In this document: piece after piece, positions 8,464 to 16,859 of the stretch
How positions within the stretch are numbered: the first letter of the stretch is position 1
Layout: each line of letters begins with the position of its first letter
Assembly (NCBI RefSeq): GCF_041432775.1
Contig: NZ_JAPWAG010000025.1
Location: forward strand, 1-35,733
DNA length: 35,733 bases
Direction: 5' to 3'
Origin: Pauljensenia sp902373545
GTDB taxonomy: Bacteria; Actinomycetota; Actinomycetes; Actinomycetales; Actinomycetaceae
Program-made: the position numbers and the translations under genes
Notes under the pieces: generated by a model
Databases searched by the model: none
What the model saw: only the letters and a program-made list of their open reading frames with translations
What the model was told of the DNA's origin: nothing

Positions 8464-9128
8464 ACATGGCAAAGAAATGGACCCCGGCACGCGTGGGTGC
8501 GTGGTGCGTCGTGGTGGTGGCCGTGTTGGGTGGGTGTCATGCAGCCAAGTCACGCGATGCTGAGTTCGTTCCTTTTCCTGAGCGTGTGAGCATTGAGGAA
8601 TACATCAGCCGTCAGCTGCCGGAGATATCGCGCATGGCTGTGCCGGTGGCTGCCGAGACCGGTGGTGAGCTGACGGTGATGGGCCTGCCGTACGTACAGG
8701 TGTGTGGCACTGGTGATACCCAGGGGTATCGGGTGGTTGGCTACACCACGGTGGCTCCGTCGATGTCCTTTGAAGGGCTCGAGAAACTGGTGACAGAAAA
8801 CAAACCCGATTGGGCGGTGGCCGTGCAGGTTGACAGGCAAATCGATAGGGATGCTACTCGGGGTATTCAGCTGATCGACAACTATGGCGGCCTTGTCGAG
8901 TTCAAGTTTTCGGAGGAGTCTATCGCCGTGAGGTCGCGCTCCGCGTGTTTGCCGACGGATAAGCCCCTGGATGATCCCGGTCAGTTCGTTCTGCCGTCGG
9001 TGGAGGAGGCGTTCCCGGGCGTGCATGTGACGGTCAGTGACAACACGAACCCGGATCTGCATCCGGTTCCTACGCTGACACCGGGTGCTAACGTCACCCC
9101 CCAGTCCGGCGCCCAGTCGGGCTCGTAA
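8460..9128 (+). CDS. Lipoprotein, second paralogue
   Basis: 222 aa. Hydrophobic signal peptide and lipobox LGGC (C26). Paralogue of the preceding protein, with matching ETGGELTVMG, VQVCGTGDT, SACLPTDKPLDDP and a QSGAQSGS tail. The first ATG (8460) overlaps the upstream stop; a second in-frame ATG at 8466 is an equally possible start. It ends the cassette, and the shared hairpin at 9169-9204 follows. Confidence 0.85.
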   Translation: MNMAKKWTPARVGAWCVVVVAVLGGCHAAKSRDAEFVPFPERVSIEEYISRQLPEISRMAVPVAAETGGELTVMGLPYVQVCGTGDTQGYRVVGYTTVAPSMSFEGLEKLVTENKPDWAVAVQVDRQIDRDATRGIQLIDNYGGLVEFKFSEESIAVRSRSACLPTDKPLDDPGQFVLPSVEEAFPGVHVTVSDNTNPDLHPVPTLTPGANVTPQSGAQSGS

Positions 9129-9168
9129 ACCCGCCCCGGCCTCGTCGATACAGGGCAGAAACGGGAAA

Positions 9169-9204
9169 GGCGGCGAGGCGCGGACCAACCGCGCACCCGC
9201 CGCC
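9169..9204. terminator. Bidirectional terminator between the lipoprotein gene and purB
   Basis: GGCGGC...GCGCGG pairs with CCGCGC...GCCGCC around an ACCAA loop. On the minus strand (purB) it is followed by TTTCCC. It also lies about 40 bases past the convergent lipoprotein gene. Confidence 0.6.
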
Positions 9205-9218
9205 CCAACCGGTGAAGC

Positions 9219-10676
9219 TCAGGCCTCCCAGCGCGCCAGGCGCTCGGACAGGCCGATGTAGGTTGCGGGGGTCAGCGCGAGGAGGCGTTCCTCCACCTCG
9301 GCCGGCAGACCCAGGCCCGCGATGAACTCACGCATGTCTTCCGCGCCCACCTCGTGGCCGCGCGTCAGCTCCTTGAGGCGCTCGTACGGGTTCGCCATGC
9401 CGGTCGCGCCCGCGATTGCGGCGGCGCGCATCGCCTGCTGGACGGCCTCGCCGAGCACCGCCCAATTCGCGTCCAGGTCGGCCGCCATACGAGCTGCGTT
9501 GATCTCGATGCCATCCAGGCCGCGCACCAGGTTGTCGTAGGCCAGCACCGCGTGACCGAACGCGACGCCCACGTTGCGCTGCGTCGTCGAATCCGTCAGG
9601 TCGCGCTGCATGCGGCTGGTCACCAGCGTCGTGCCCAGGGAATCCAGCAGCGCGTTCGACACCTCCAGGTTTGCCTCCGCGTTCTCGAAGCGGATCGGGT
9701 TGACCTTGTGCGGCATCGTCGACGAGCCCGTCGAGCCCTGCGCCGCCAGGTTCTGGTGGAAGTAATCCATCGAAATGTAGGTCCACGCGTCCGTCGCCAG
9801 GTTGTGGGCAATGCGGCCCGCGCGCGCCACATCCGCGTACAGCTCGGCCTGCCAGTCGTGCGACTCGATCTGCGTGGTCAGTGGGTTCCACGTCAGGCCC
9901 AGGCCCTCCACAAACGAGCGGGCCAGCGTCGGCCAATCCGCGCCCGGCACCGACACGACGTGCGCGGCCCACGTGCCCGTCGCGCCGTTGATCTTGCCCA
10001 GGTACTCCGTGGCCTCGACGCGCGTGATCTGGCGCGACAGACGGTGCGCGAACACCGCCATCTCCTTGCCGACCGTCACGGGGGTCGCCGGCTGGCCGTG
10101 CGTGTGCGCCAGCATCGGGACGGCCGCCCCGGCCTCGGCGAGGCCACGCAGGCGATCAAGGAGCGCGCGGATCGCGGGCAGCCACACCTGCTCGGTCGCC
10201 GCCTTGATGGTCAGCGCGTATGCCAGGTTGTTGATGTCCTCGGAGGTGCAGAAGATGTGGACGACCTCGCGCAGGGACGGCAGATTCGTGTCCGCGCCCA
10301 GCTTGTCGGAGGCGGCCTCGAGGTATTCGCCGATCAGGTACTCGACGGCCTTGACGTCGTGGCGGGTGACGGCCTCGAACTCGCCCAGGCGCTTGATGTG
10401 GTCGGCGCCGAAGTCACGCGTGAGTGCGCGCAGGTAGTCGCGCTCGGCGTCGGTCAGCGTGGGCGCGCCCGGCAGGACCGAGTTGTCGAGCAGGAAAATC
10501 AGCCACTCGATCTCGACGTGCACGCGCGCGCGGTTCAGGCCCGCCTCGGACAGGTAGTTCGCCAGGGGCGCGGCGACCGCGCGGTAGCGCCCGTCCAGCG
10601 GGCTGAGCGGCTCACCCCCGCCCGCCAGGTCCGAATAGCCGTGGGCAGTGGAGAAGAGTGTCATCGTGTCGCTCAT
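9219..10676 (-). CDS. purB: Adenylosuccinate lyase
   Basis: 485 aa. Catalyses two fumarate-releasing steps of purine synthesis (SAICAR to AICAR, adenylosuccinate to AMP). Fumarase/ASL superfamily motifs: TSEDINN (144-150), HTHGQPATPVTVGKE (from 191) and the signature loop GSSTMPHKVN (317-326) with the catalytic Ser. Length fits the longer E. coli-type PurB. The ATG at 10676 gives the family's normal N-terminus (LSPLDGRY soon after); in-frame codons further upstream encode a sequence unlike the family and overlap intergenic repeats. A GAAGAT hexamer 6 bases before the ATG may be a -10 of a leaderless transcript. Confidence 0.95.
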   Translation of the reverse strand: MSDTMTLFSTAHGYSDLAGGGEPLSPLDGRYRAVAAPLANYLSEAGLNRARVHVEIEWLIFLLDNSVLPGAPTLTDAERDYLRALTRDFGADHIKRLGEFEAVTRHDVKAVEYLIGEYLEAASDKLGADTNLPSLREVVHIFCTSEDINNLAYALTIKAATEQVWLPAIRALLDRLRGLAEAGAAVPMLAHTHGQPATPVTVGKEMAVFAHRLSRQITRVEATEYLGKINGATGTWAAHVVSVPGADWPTLARSFVEGLGLTWNPLTTQIESHDWQAELYADVARAGRIAHNLATDAWTYISMDYFHQNLAAQGSTGSSTMPHKVNPIRFENAEANLEVSNALLDSLGTTLVTSRMQRDLTDSTTQRNVGVAFGHAVLAYDNLVRGLDGIEINAARMAADLDANWAVLGEAVQQAMRAAAIAGATGMANPYERLKELTRGHEVGAEDMREFIAGLGLPAEVEERLLALTPATYIGLSERLARWEA

Positions 10677-10807
10677 ACCCCTATCTTCCCAGAACGAGGG
10701 GCCTTCGGGATATCGAGTCCGCTCGGCGATTCGTGGCGTGGATAACGTACGAGGCCGGGGCTGGGTGAGGGGGTCGCCTCCGCATTCGTGCCGGTGACTC
10801 CGTGAGA

Positions 10808-10894
10808 TATCCACAGACCAACGCGGGCGGCGTCTATCCACAGGGGGTAGTTCGTGTCGCCCGCTATCCACAGGGCTGTCCGTGCGGGTAGAAC
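10808..10894 (+). promoter_or_regulatory. Triple TATCCACAG regulatory element, copy A
   Basis: Three direct TATCCACAG boxes at 10808, 10835 and 10865 (spacing 27 and 30). TCGTGTCG lies between boxes 2 and 3. TAGAAC, a possible -10, starts 24 bases after the start of box 3, so box 3 occupies the -35 position. An inverted relative (GTGGATAA) lies at 10738-10745. The same layout recurs at 30386 and 34412. It faces the WXG100-like gene 65 bases downstream. The boxes resemble DnaA boxes (TTATCCACA). Confidence 0.75.
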
Positions 10895-10958
10895 CAGCCA
10901 CGGCCTCGGGCGTAGCGTGCGTCCTGTAACAACACCGCTTCCGCTGAAGGGAGTCCCC

Positions 10959-11315
10959 ATGCCTATCGATACAGCCGCCGTTTCCGTGTCCCTTAACAGT
11001 GCCTACGCCCTCGTCGATGCTCTGCGATGCGCGCTCAGGGGGTCCTCCTGCTCGCAGTGGACGGGCACGGGAGGCGATTCCTACCGCTTGCGTAAAGACG
11101 AGGTCGTGGCTCAGGCCCAGGGAGTCCTCGACGATATTCAGGCGGCTCTGGACGCCGTTCCCACCCTTGAGGCAAACGCCACCGCATTCCTCGTGAGCAC
11201 TGCCGCCGCAGTAACGAACGGATACAACACGGCAGTAACCCTCGCAGACCTCTACGGCACCGTTCTGACTTCTACCGCAGCCGCGGTCAGTGATGACTTG
11301 CTAGGGAGGCGGTAA
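10959..11315 (+). CDS. WXG100-like ESX family protein
   Basis: 118 aa, helical. A central WTGTGGDSYR supplies the W-x-G turn between two predicted helices, as in WXG100 (EsxA-type) proteins; length is slightly above the usual 100. No signal peptide. ATG 10959 follows GAAGGGAG. Two bases separate its stop from the GTG of the lipase-like gene, so they form an operon. Probable export partner of that protein through a type VII-like system; no ESX machinery is present in this window. Confidence 0.75.
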   Translation: MPIDTAAVSVSLNSAYALVDALRCALRGSSCSQWTGTGGDSYRLRKDEVVAQAQGVLDDIQAALDAVPTLEANATAFLVSTAAAVTNGYNTAVTLADLYGTVLTSTAAAVSDDLLGRR

Positions 11316-11317
11316 CC

Positions 11318-12973
11318 GTGGCCTTTGACCCTCATCGTCACGTCACGGTTGCCTCCGGTGCCTTCAGCGTTGACGTGAACGAACTGAACGCCGCGCACGC
11401 GGCGCTCACCTACGAGAAGCTACTCGCAATCGGACCATCCAAAGCCGCGCTCACCTGCGCCCAGTGGGAAGTCGACCTGGTCCCTTTCGATACAAGCAGC
11501 GTCACCAGCGCGATCAACACCGCCCTGAGTTCCCTGGATGACCTGGGTGCCGCTGTCGATGATCTCCTGTGGAAGCTGCGTGATGCTGCCCTGACCTACG
11601 ACGACGCAAATAGTTTCGCCTCCCTGTGGGAGGCCGTTCCCGGCAGTGCATCGGGGCCGCAGCTTACCCTGCTCGGCATGGCCAGGTTCTATGCCACGGG
11701 AGGCCTCGCGGGCACGGTGTCGAGCGCCCTCTTTCACAGTCAGCAGGACGTGGCAAATTACCTGGGGGTTCCCTGGTTGGCGACGGTACTCAACCCTTCT
11801 GCGGCATCGTTCGTGGGAGTCAGAGATCTGATGAACGGTGGAATCGACGGCCGCCTGTTTTACGTGCACAAGGACGACATGTCGGGCGCGCAGTTCCAGC
11901 GTGACCTCGGCCGTTTCGCGCTCGACGTCAACTCGGTACCCGTATTCAGGAACGTTGCGCGTGGCCTCTCATTCTTCGGCGTCAGCCAGGACCTCAACTC
12001 CACATCGACGGCCCCGGCCTCGGGCTTGGCGGCACTGACGGTGCTGGGACTTACTGCTTGCGGACTCGGGAGCGGACCGAGCTACGGGGTCGCAATCAAG
12101 GCAGCCGACGGACATACGCGCGTCCACGCTGGCGGGATCGGACTGTGGCTATCGCCCGATAGGTTTCAAGAACGAAAGGCCACGACGCTGGCGTCGATGC
12201 CGGACGCTGCACCCGACACCCACTACGAGGGGGCGCCGACCAGCGCCGACCTCATCGAGCACATCGTCGACATGCACGGCGGCGACGCCAACAACGGCGA
12301 GATCGCCATCGAGGAGCACGTCACGACGGGGGAGGACGGGACGCAGACGCGCTCGTGGACCGTCGATATCCGCGGCACGCAGTCCTTCGGCGCTGGGAAG
12401 AAAGGCCCGCAGGACATGCTCACCAACTTCCAGGGCGTGGGCGGCATGGCTTCCGACCAGCTCTACGCCATCCAGGAGGCGATGGATGACGCGGGCATCG
12501 CGCCGGGCGAAGCCGTCGAATTCGCCGGACACTCCCAAGGCGGCATCATGGCCGCCCAACTCGCCGCAAACCCGGACGTACGCTCCCGCTACAACGTCGT
12601 CTCCGTCGTCACCGCCGGATCCCCAACGGCCACCATCGCCCCCGCCGACGTACCCGTCCTGTCCTACGAGAACTCTGGCGACATCGTCCCAGGCCTCGAC
12701 GGCTACGCCACACAGGGGGATAACGTCACGACCGTCATGTTCCGCGACTACGAAGCCACGTGCGACGTCTCCGACCCCGTCCCGTGCTCACACTCCGCCT
12801 CCGTCTACGTCGATGAGATCAGGAGCTCCCTGAGCGCAGCCGCGGCCTCGTCCGACCCGGGCCTTGGCGCACTCGCGGTCGCCGAGGCCCGCCGCACCCA
12901 CGCGCTCGGCCTCACCGAGCGCACCCAGACCACGATCCACCACTACCAAACGAGGCGCATCACCGACAAGTGA
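11318..12973 (+). CDS. Lipase-like alpha/beta hydrolase with ESX-like N-terminal region
   Basis: 551 aa, GTG start preceded by AGGGAGG. The first ~100 residues are helical with no signal peptide, consistent with an ESX-type domain. A weakly hydrophobic segment sits near 236-252. The C-terminal hydrolase has IRGTQS (352-356), nucleophile elbow GHSQGG (S406), SGDIVPGLDG (D455) and CSHSASVY (H492), forming a plausible Ser-Asp-His triad. It is homologous in this half to the protein at 3466-4950. The last codons lie inside the terminator of the convergent gene. Likely secreted lipase/esterase; substrate unknown. Confidence 0.82.
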   Translation: MAFDPHRHVTVASGAFSVDVNELNAAHAALTYEKLLAIGPSKAALTCAQWEVDLVPFDTSSVTSAINTALSSLDDLGAAVDDLLWKLRDAALTYDDANSFASLWEAVPGSASGPQLTLLGMARFYATGGLAGTVSSALFHSQQDVANYLGVPWLATVLNPSAASFVGVRDLMNGGIDGRLFYVHKDDMSGAQFQRDLGRFALDVNSVPVFRNVARGLSFFGVSQDLNSTSTAPASGLAALTVLGLTACGLGSGPSYGVAIKAADGHTRVHAGGIGLWLSPDRFQERKATTLASMPDAAPDTHYEGAPTSADLIEHIVDMHGGDANNGEIAIEEHVTTGEDGTQTRSWTVDIRGTQSFGAGKKGPQDMLTNFQGVGGMASDQLYAIQEAMDDAGIAPGEAVEFAGHSQGGIMAAQLAANPDVRSRYNVVSVVTAGSPTATIAPADVPVLSYENSGDIVPGLDGYATQGDNVTTVMFRDYEATCDVSDPVPCSHSASVYVDEIRSSLSAAAASSDPGLGALAVAEARRTHALGLTERTQTTIHHYQTRRITDK

Positions 12974-12982
12974 TGCGCCTCG
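12951..12982 (-). terminator. Terminator overlapping the 3' end of the lipase-like gene
   Basis: Perfect 13-bp inverted repeat CGAGGCGCATCAC/GTGATGCGCCTCG with a 6-base loop. On the minus strand it is followed by TTTGG and terminates the PF04020 gene. It includes the last codons and stop of the plus-strand lipase-like gene and may serve both. Confidence 0.75.
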
Positions 12983-12999
12983 AGAAAGGGGAAGCCAGC

Positions 13000-13386
13000 T
13001 CAGTCGCGGTCGGCCTTCTTGTCCCGCAGGACGCCCGACACGACGGAGGCAACCAGCGACGTGATAACCGCGCCCGCCAGGCAGGACAGGAATCCGCCCG
13101 TCGTCATGGGAATGCCCAGCGACGTGGACAGCCAGCCGGTCAGCGCGAAGAGCAGCGAGTTGGTCACCAGTGCAAACAGGCCGAACGTGAGGAGGTACAG
13201 AGGGAACGCCAGCGTCTTGATGACGGGCTTGATAATCGAGTTCACCAGGGTGAACACGAAGGCGATGACCGCCAGGGCAATGACGGTCTCCGATGCCGTC
13301 GTCGACGTGATGGAGATCGACGGAACAAGGAGGGTCGTGACCCACAGTCCGACCATCGTGGCAACAAGTCGAGCAATGAAATCCAT
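13000..13386 (-). CDS. PF04020-family ("phage holin 4 superfamily") small membrane protein
   Basis: 128 aa with four hydrophobic segments. The stretch NSIIKPVIKTLAFPLYLLTFG is diagnostic of the chromosomal PF04020 family (YvlD-like). Function is not established in the family and it is not a phage gene. ATG 13386 is chosen over a start at 13434 because the family begins with a membrane segment directly after MDFIARL. Divergent from hisC, with 65 bases between the starts. Confidence 0.85.
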   Translation of the reverse strand: MDFIARLVATMVGLWVTTLLVPSISITSTTASETVIALAVIAFVFTLVNSIIKPVIKTLAFPLYLLTFGLFALVTNSLLFALTGWLSTSLGIPMTTGGFLSCLAGAVITSLVASVVSGVLRDKKADRD

Positions 13387-13415
13387 TTGTTCATTCTTGC
13401 GCAGTGGGACGTTGC

Positions 13416-13444
13416 TTGCATGGCGCACCCCCATGGGATAGGAC
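13416..13444 (+). promoter_or_regulatory. hisC-like gene promoter (leaderless)
   Basis: TTGCAT (13416-13421), 17-bp spacer, TAGGAC (13439-13444), then 7 bases to the ATG. No Shine-Dalgarno fits between, so the transcript is predicted to begin at or next to the start codon. Confidence 0.55.
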
Positions 13445-13451
13445 TACACGC

Positions 13452-14516
13452 ATGACTAACTTGCGCTTTCGACCTGCCGTTTTGTCCCTGCCACGCTACA
13501 AGCCCAGCAAGTCGGCGCCCGACGCCGTCAAAATCTCATCCAATGAGATGCCGACCCCGCCCAGCCCCGCCGTCTTGGAAGCGATCGCCCGCGAACTTCA
13601 GACGATCAACCGCTACCCCGACCTGACCGCTGCGCCCCTGCGCCAGGCCCTCGGGAACCGCTTCGGCGTGGGTGCCGACCAAGTGTGCGTCGGCACCGGC
13701 TCCTCGGCGATCCTCGTGGCCGCACTGTCGGCCGTGTGCCAGCCGGGCACCCAGGTCGTCTTCCCGTGGCGTTCCTTCGAGTCCTACCCGATCGCCGTCC
13801 CGACCGTGGGGGCCGACCCCGTTCCCGTGCCACTCCTCCCGGATGGCAGCCACGACCTCGTCGCGATGCACGAAGCCATCACGGCCGACACTGTCGCGGT
13901 CATCGTGTGCTCGCCTAACAACCCGACGGGTCCTGCCCTGACCTATGAGGACATCGCCGCCTTCGTCGCGGACGTTCCCGACGACGTCATGATCATCGTC
14001 GACGAGGCCTACATCGATTTTGCGACCAAACCCGGCGTGCGCACCGCAGTCCCGCTCATCGAGACCCACCCCAACGTTGTTGTCATGCGGACCTTCTCCA
14101 AGGCACACGCCCTGGCTGGCGTGCGCGTCGGCTACGCGATCGGCGATGCCGAGGTCATCGGCGCGATTCAGTCCCTCCTCGTGCCCTTCGGCGTCAACTC
14201 CCTTGCGCTCGCCGCCGCCCTGGCCTCGCTCACAGACGCCGAGGGTGTTCAGTGCGCGGTTGCCGACATCGTCGCTGAACGCGAACGTATCGTTCCCGCC
14301 CTGCGCGACCTCGGATACGATATCCCCGACACACAGTCGAACTTCTACCTGCTGCGCGGAAACGTCTACGGCCTCGTCGACGAATGCGCCCGCGTCGGCC
14401 TCATCGTGCGTCCCTTCCGCGAAGGCGTGCGCGTCTCCGTGGGCAGCCGCGAGCAGAATGACCTCTTCTATTCGGTGGCCGCCGAGTTCGCGCGAACCCA
14501 CGAAATCGGTGCGTAG
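13452..14516 (+). CDS. Histidinol-phosphate / aromatic aminotransferase
   Basis: 354-aa fold-type I PLP enzyme. N-terminal ISSNEMPTPPSP, then SPNNPTG (N157), DEAYIDF (D184, Y187), the Schiff-base lysine in TFSKAHALAG (K217) and RVGYAIG. Close in length and motifs to HisC and to actinobacterial aromatic-amino-acid aminotransferases (Pat). It stands alone, away from other his genes, so either activity is possible and no symbol is given. ATG 13452 sits 7 bases after a -10 box. Confidence 0.88.
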   Translation: MTNLRFRPAVLSLPRYKPSKSAPDAVKISSNEMPTPPSPAVLEAIARELQTINRYPDLTAAPLRQALGNRFGVGADQVCVGTGSSAILVAALSAVCQPGTQVVFPWRSFESYPIAVPTVGADPVPVPLLPDGSHDLVAMHEAITADTVAVIVCSPNNPTGPALTYEDIAAFVADVPDDVMIIVDEAYIDFATKPGVRTAVPLIETHPNVVVMRTFSKAHALAGVRVGYAIGDAEVIGAIQSLLVPFGVNSLALAAALASLTDAEGVQCAVADIVAERERIVPALRDLGYDIPDTQSNFYLLRGNVYGLVDECARVGLIVRPFREGVRVSVGSREQNDLFYSVAAEFARTHEIGA

Positions 14517-14528
14517 GTACCTGTTAAC

Positions 14529-14564
14529 GCGTGGGCGCGCCCGACCAGTCGGACACGCCCACGC
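14529..14564. terminator. Bidirectional terminator
   Basis: GCGTGGGCG pairs with CGCCCACGC and encloses a second hairpin (CCGAC/GTCGG). It lies between the convergent ends of the aminotransferase and the YwiC-like gene. Confidence 0.6.
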
Positions 14565-14579
14565 AGGAGGCGGATGCGG

Positions 14580-15482
14580 TTACGGGACCAGCAACACCAC
14601 GAACAGCAGAGCCGACCAAGCGATCTCGGTGAAGCCGATCAACCTGGGGGAGAGGGGACGCTGGCGGGTTCGGCTCAGCGTCGGCATCACCCACGCGCGC
14701 GCCGTCAGGCACACCCACACGAGAACGGGCCACATCGATAGCGCGCCGAACCACCACGCTGCGGTCACGCCGAGCGTGCAACAAGCGTGAAACAGTACCG
14801 CCCCCGTGGCCCAGCGCGAGTCCTTGCGGCCACGGATCATCGAGCGCACCAGCGGCACCGTGCCAACATAGTGCAGCGTGAACACCGTGCATGCTGCCCA
14901 CGCGTGCGGGGTCACCGCCGTCGGCGAGCCATCTGCTGTCGCCAGCGAGAAAGCGACGGGACCCATGATGCCGCCCGCCAGAATCGAGGCCGCGCGGGCA
15001 CCCAGGGAGCGTTCGCGCCCCTTCCATACGAGGAAGAGCGCGGACGAGGCTAAGGGAGCGAACGCGATTGCCCACCACAGTAGCTGCGGGCGCATCGCCA
15101 GGAGGGTGATGCCGGGAACGGCTGCGAGGACGCTGTAGGTCAGGATCGCGGGCACGATGCGACCGCGGCGCTTGGCGGGAGTCTTGACCCACAGGCACAC
15201 GGCCGAGAACAACTGGAACGCCATCGCCCACGCCACCAGCATGAGGACGACCATCCATACGAAGGTCAGGGACAGTGCCCATCCGAGCAGCGGTGGGAGG
15301 GCCATCATCGTCCATGCGCCGTGCTGGTCGGAGATCCAGCCCTTGCGCTGTAATTCGCGCATGCGGGAACTCTTGTGCTGCCGCGTCTGTGGGTGCTTGT
15401 GGGGGCGCCCGCGCGTGTTGCCCTGGGATGTCATCGGGGCGCGTGCGGAGGCGGGGCGTGTGGTCGGCGCGGCACTGTGCAT
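14580..15482 (-). CDS. YwiC-like multi-spanning membrane protein
   Basis: 300 aa. A 40-residue basic, Pro/Arg/Gln-rich N-terminus precedes WISDQHGAWTMMALPPLLG (H54-W57), the hallmark of the YwiC-like family (PF14256), followed by about eight hydrophobic segments. Function unknown in the family. The ATG at 15482 lies 6 bases after a -10 box, predicting a leaderless mRNA. Confidence 0.8.
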   Translation of the reverse strand: MHSAAPTTRPASARAPMTSQGNTRGRPHKHPQTRQHKSSRMRELQRKGWISDQHGAWTMMALPPLLGWALSLTFVWMVVLMLVAWAMAFQLFSAVCLWVKTPAKRRGRIVPAILTYSVLAAVPGITLLAMRPQLLWWAIAFAPLASSALFLVWKGRERSLGARAASILAGGIMGPVAFSLATADGSPTAVTPHAWAACTVFTLHYVGTVPLVRSMIRGRKDSRWATGAVLFHACCTLGVTAAWWFGALSMWPVLVWVCLTARAWVMPTLSRTRQRPLSPRLIGFTEIAWSALLFVVLLVP

Positions 15483-15488
15483 ACCCTT

Positions 15489-15518
15489 AGTTTAGTGATA
15501 GTCACCTGGCAGACTCAA
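15489..15518 (-). promoter_or_regulatory. YwiC-like gene promoter (leaderless)
   Basis: On the minus strand TTGAGT (15518-15513), 18-bp spacer, TAAACT (15494-15489), then AAGGGT and the ATG. Confidence 0.55.
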
Positions 15519-15657
15519 GACCCGGGGCGCGATGAGACAGGCGCGAAGCGGTGCCCTCATCGGTGAGGGGCAGTGTGTGCGCTCGGGCCTGGAATGACGA
15601 GGCCGTGGCTGGGCCGGGTGCTGACCGCACTAACAGGTCGGGCAGCGGGCGACACAC

Positions 15658-15696
15658 GTGAGGGAGGGATGACCCATTGGGTCATCCCTCCCTCAC
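15658..15696. terminator. Long perfect hairpin after the lipoprotein array
   Basis: An 18-bp perfect inverted repeat with a 3-base loop, starting GTGAGGGAGGGATGACCC. It lies 22 bases past the stop of the last array gene. No T-run follows on either strand, but stem length and position suggest transcription termination or mRNA 3'-end protection. Confidence 0.6.
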
Positions 15697-15718
15697 ACGC
15701 CTGACGACGTCAGCGGTG

Positions 15719-16126
15719 TCACTTGTTGAGGCCGTTGCTGATGCCGCACAGGGAGGCGAGCGCGTTCGCCTTCGTGGAGGCATCGCTCACGGCGGCGGAG
15801 TATTCCGTGTCGCCGCTCATTGCGCCGGCGGGATCCATGTCCTTGAGCTTGTCCAGGGACTCCACGTAGGGATCAAGAACGTCCTTGACCTCCTTGTTGC
15901 TGACCTTCTTGGCGGCTTCCCTGAAGGTATCGGCAGTCTTGGCCATCTGATCCTTCAGCGCCTGCGGGTCCGTCAGTGCCGCGCTGGAGGCAGAGAAGTC
16001 CTCGACGACCTTGGTGGCAGCGCCCTGGACCTCCTTGCAGGCGTCGGCCTTGGACTGAGATCCACAGGCGGCCATGCCGAGGGGAAGCAGGGTGACGAGA
16101 AGGGCTGCAGCGATGCGACGCTTCAT
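15719..16126 (-). CDS. Small lipoprotein, tandem array member 1
   Basis: 135 aa. Signal peptide MKRRIAAALL... with lipobox MAAC (C21). Shared family plan: CGSQSKADAC places a second Cys at 30, two helices carry a (S/N)NKEVKD-type motif, and LCGI near the C-terminus holds a third Cys, presumably bonded to C30. This copy is the most divergent at its C-terminus: it has LCGISNGLNK where the others have LCGF, usually followed by WD. AAGGAG ribosome site; -10-like TAAGCT at 16171-16166, about 40 bases upstream of the start. Family not recognised. Confidence 0.88.
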   Translation of the reverse strand: MKRRIAAALLVTLLPLGMAACGSQSKADACKEVQGAATKVVEDFSASSAALTDPQALKDQMAKTADTFREAAKKVSNKEVKDVLDPYVESLDKLKDMDPAGAMSGDTEYSAAVSDASTKANALASLCGISNGLNK

Positions 16127-16296
16127 GGGAATACTCCTTGATGTGATGTGGGTTGAAGCAGTGACAGCTTACCGCGTTTCAAAAAAGCAGGTGATGCTGC
16201 GTGCGTCTACTGACTGCTAGTTATTGAAATCCCAATGCAGGTTGCAGGCCTCGGATTGTCCCTTCCGATAGACTCGACGGCGTCGTCATTGGCGCG

Positions 16297-16710
16297 TCAG
16301 CTTCCAATGTCCCATCCGAAGCCGCACAGGTCGCTGAGTTTCTTCCCGTGATTCTCCATGTCTGTCATGGCACTGTCGAACTCCTTGGAAGAGAACATGG
16401 TATCGCCGTCGTCGTAGAGCTCGATGATCCTCTCCATGTCAGCGATAAAGCTCTGAAAAACAGGCTTAACCTTCTTGTTCTTGACCTTTTTTGAGGCCTT
16501 CTTGTAGGAAGATGTCAGGTCAGCCATCCGGTCCCTGAGGACCTTCGGATCTCTGCTGGTGGTCTGCCCTTTCTTTTCCGCCTGCTTGTTGGCGCTAGTC
16601 ACAGCATTGTCGATTTCGCGACAGGCGGCCGCCTTGGATTGGGAGCCGCAGGCGGCCATGCCGAGCGGGAAGAGGAGAACGAGAGTAGCTGCGAGAATGC
16701 GCCGTTTCAT
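16297..16710 (-). CDS. Small lipoprotein, tandem array member 2
   Basis: 137 aa from the ATG at 16710, chosen because it aligns the signal peptide and lipobox MAAC (C21) with the paralogues; an in-frame ATG at 16806 would precede the promoter. Family features: SKAAAC (C30), KNKKVKPVF in place of NKEVK, and LCGFGWD. The central helix is Lys-rich. A -10-like TAGACT lies at 16754-16749. Confidence 0.87.
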   Translation of the reverse strand: MKRRILAATLVLLFPLGMAACGSQSKAAACREIDNAVTSANKQAEKKGQTTSRDPKVLRDRMADLTSSYKKASKKVKNKKVKPVFQSFIADMERIIELYDDGDTMFSSKEFDSAMTDMENHGKKLSDLCGFGWDIGS

Positions 16711-16859
16711 GAGAACGTTCCTAGGGGCTGTGATGACGGTACGCCGAGAGTCTATCGTCTTTCGCAGACGCGGTACAGGCCCTCTCATGCTGCGACTATC
16801 CGCCATGTCGAGGTGGTCGACAGTGCCTGGGCGTGGATAGCGAGACTGTCAGCGGAACG

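Noticed and set aside
10738..10873. Chromosomal replication origin based on DnaA-like boxes
   Set aside because: No dnaA, dnaN or AT-rich unwinding region nearby, and equal clusters occur at two other promoters.
13000..13386. Prophage remnant suggested by the holin-like name
   Set aside because: PF04020 proteins are chromosomal; no other phage gene, integrase or attachment site is seen.
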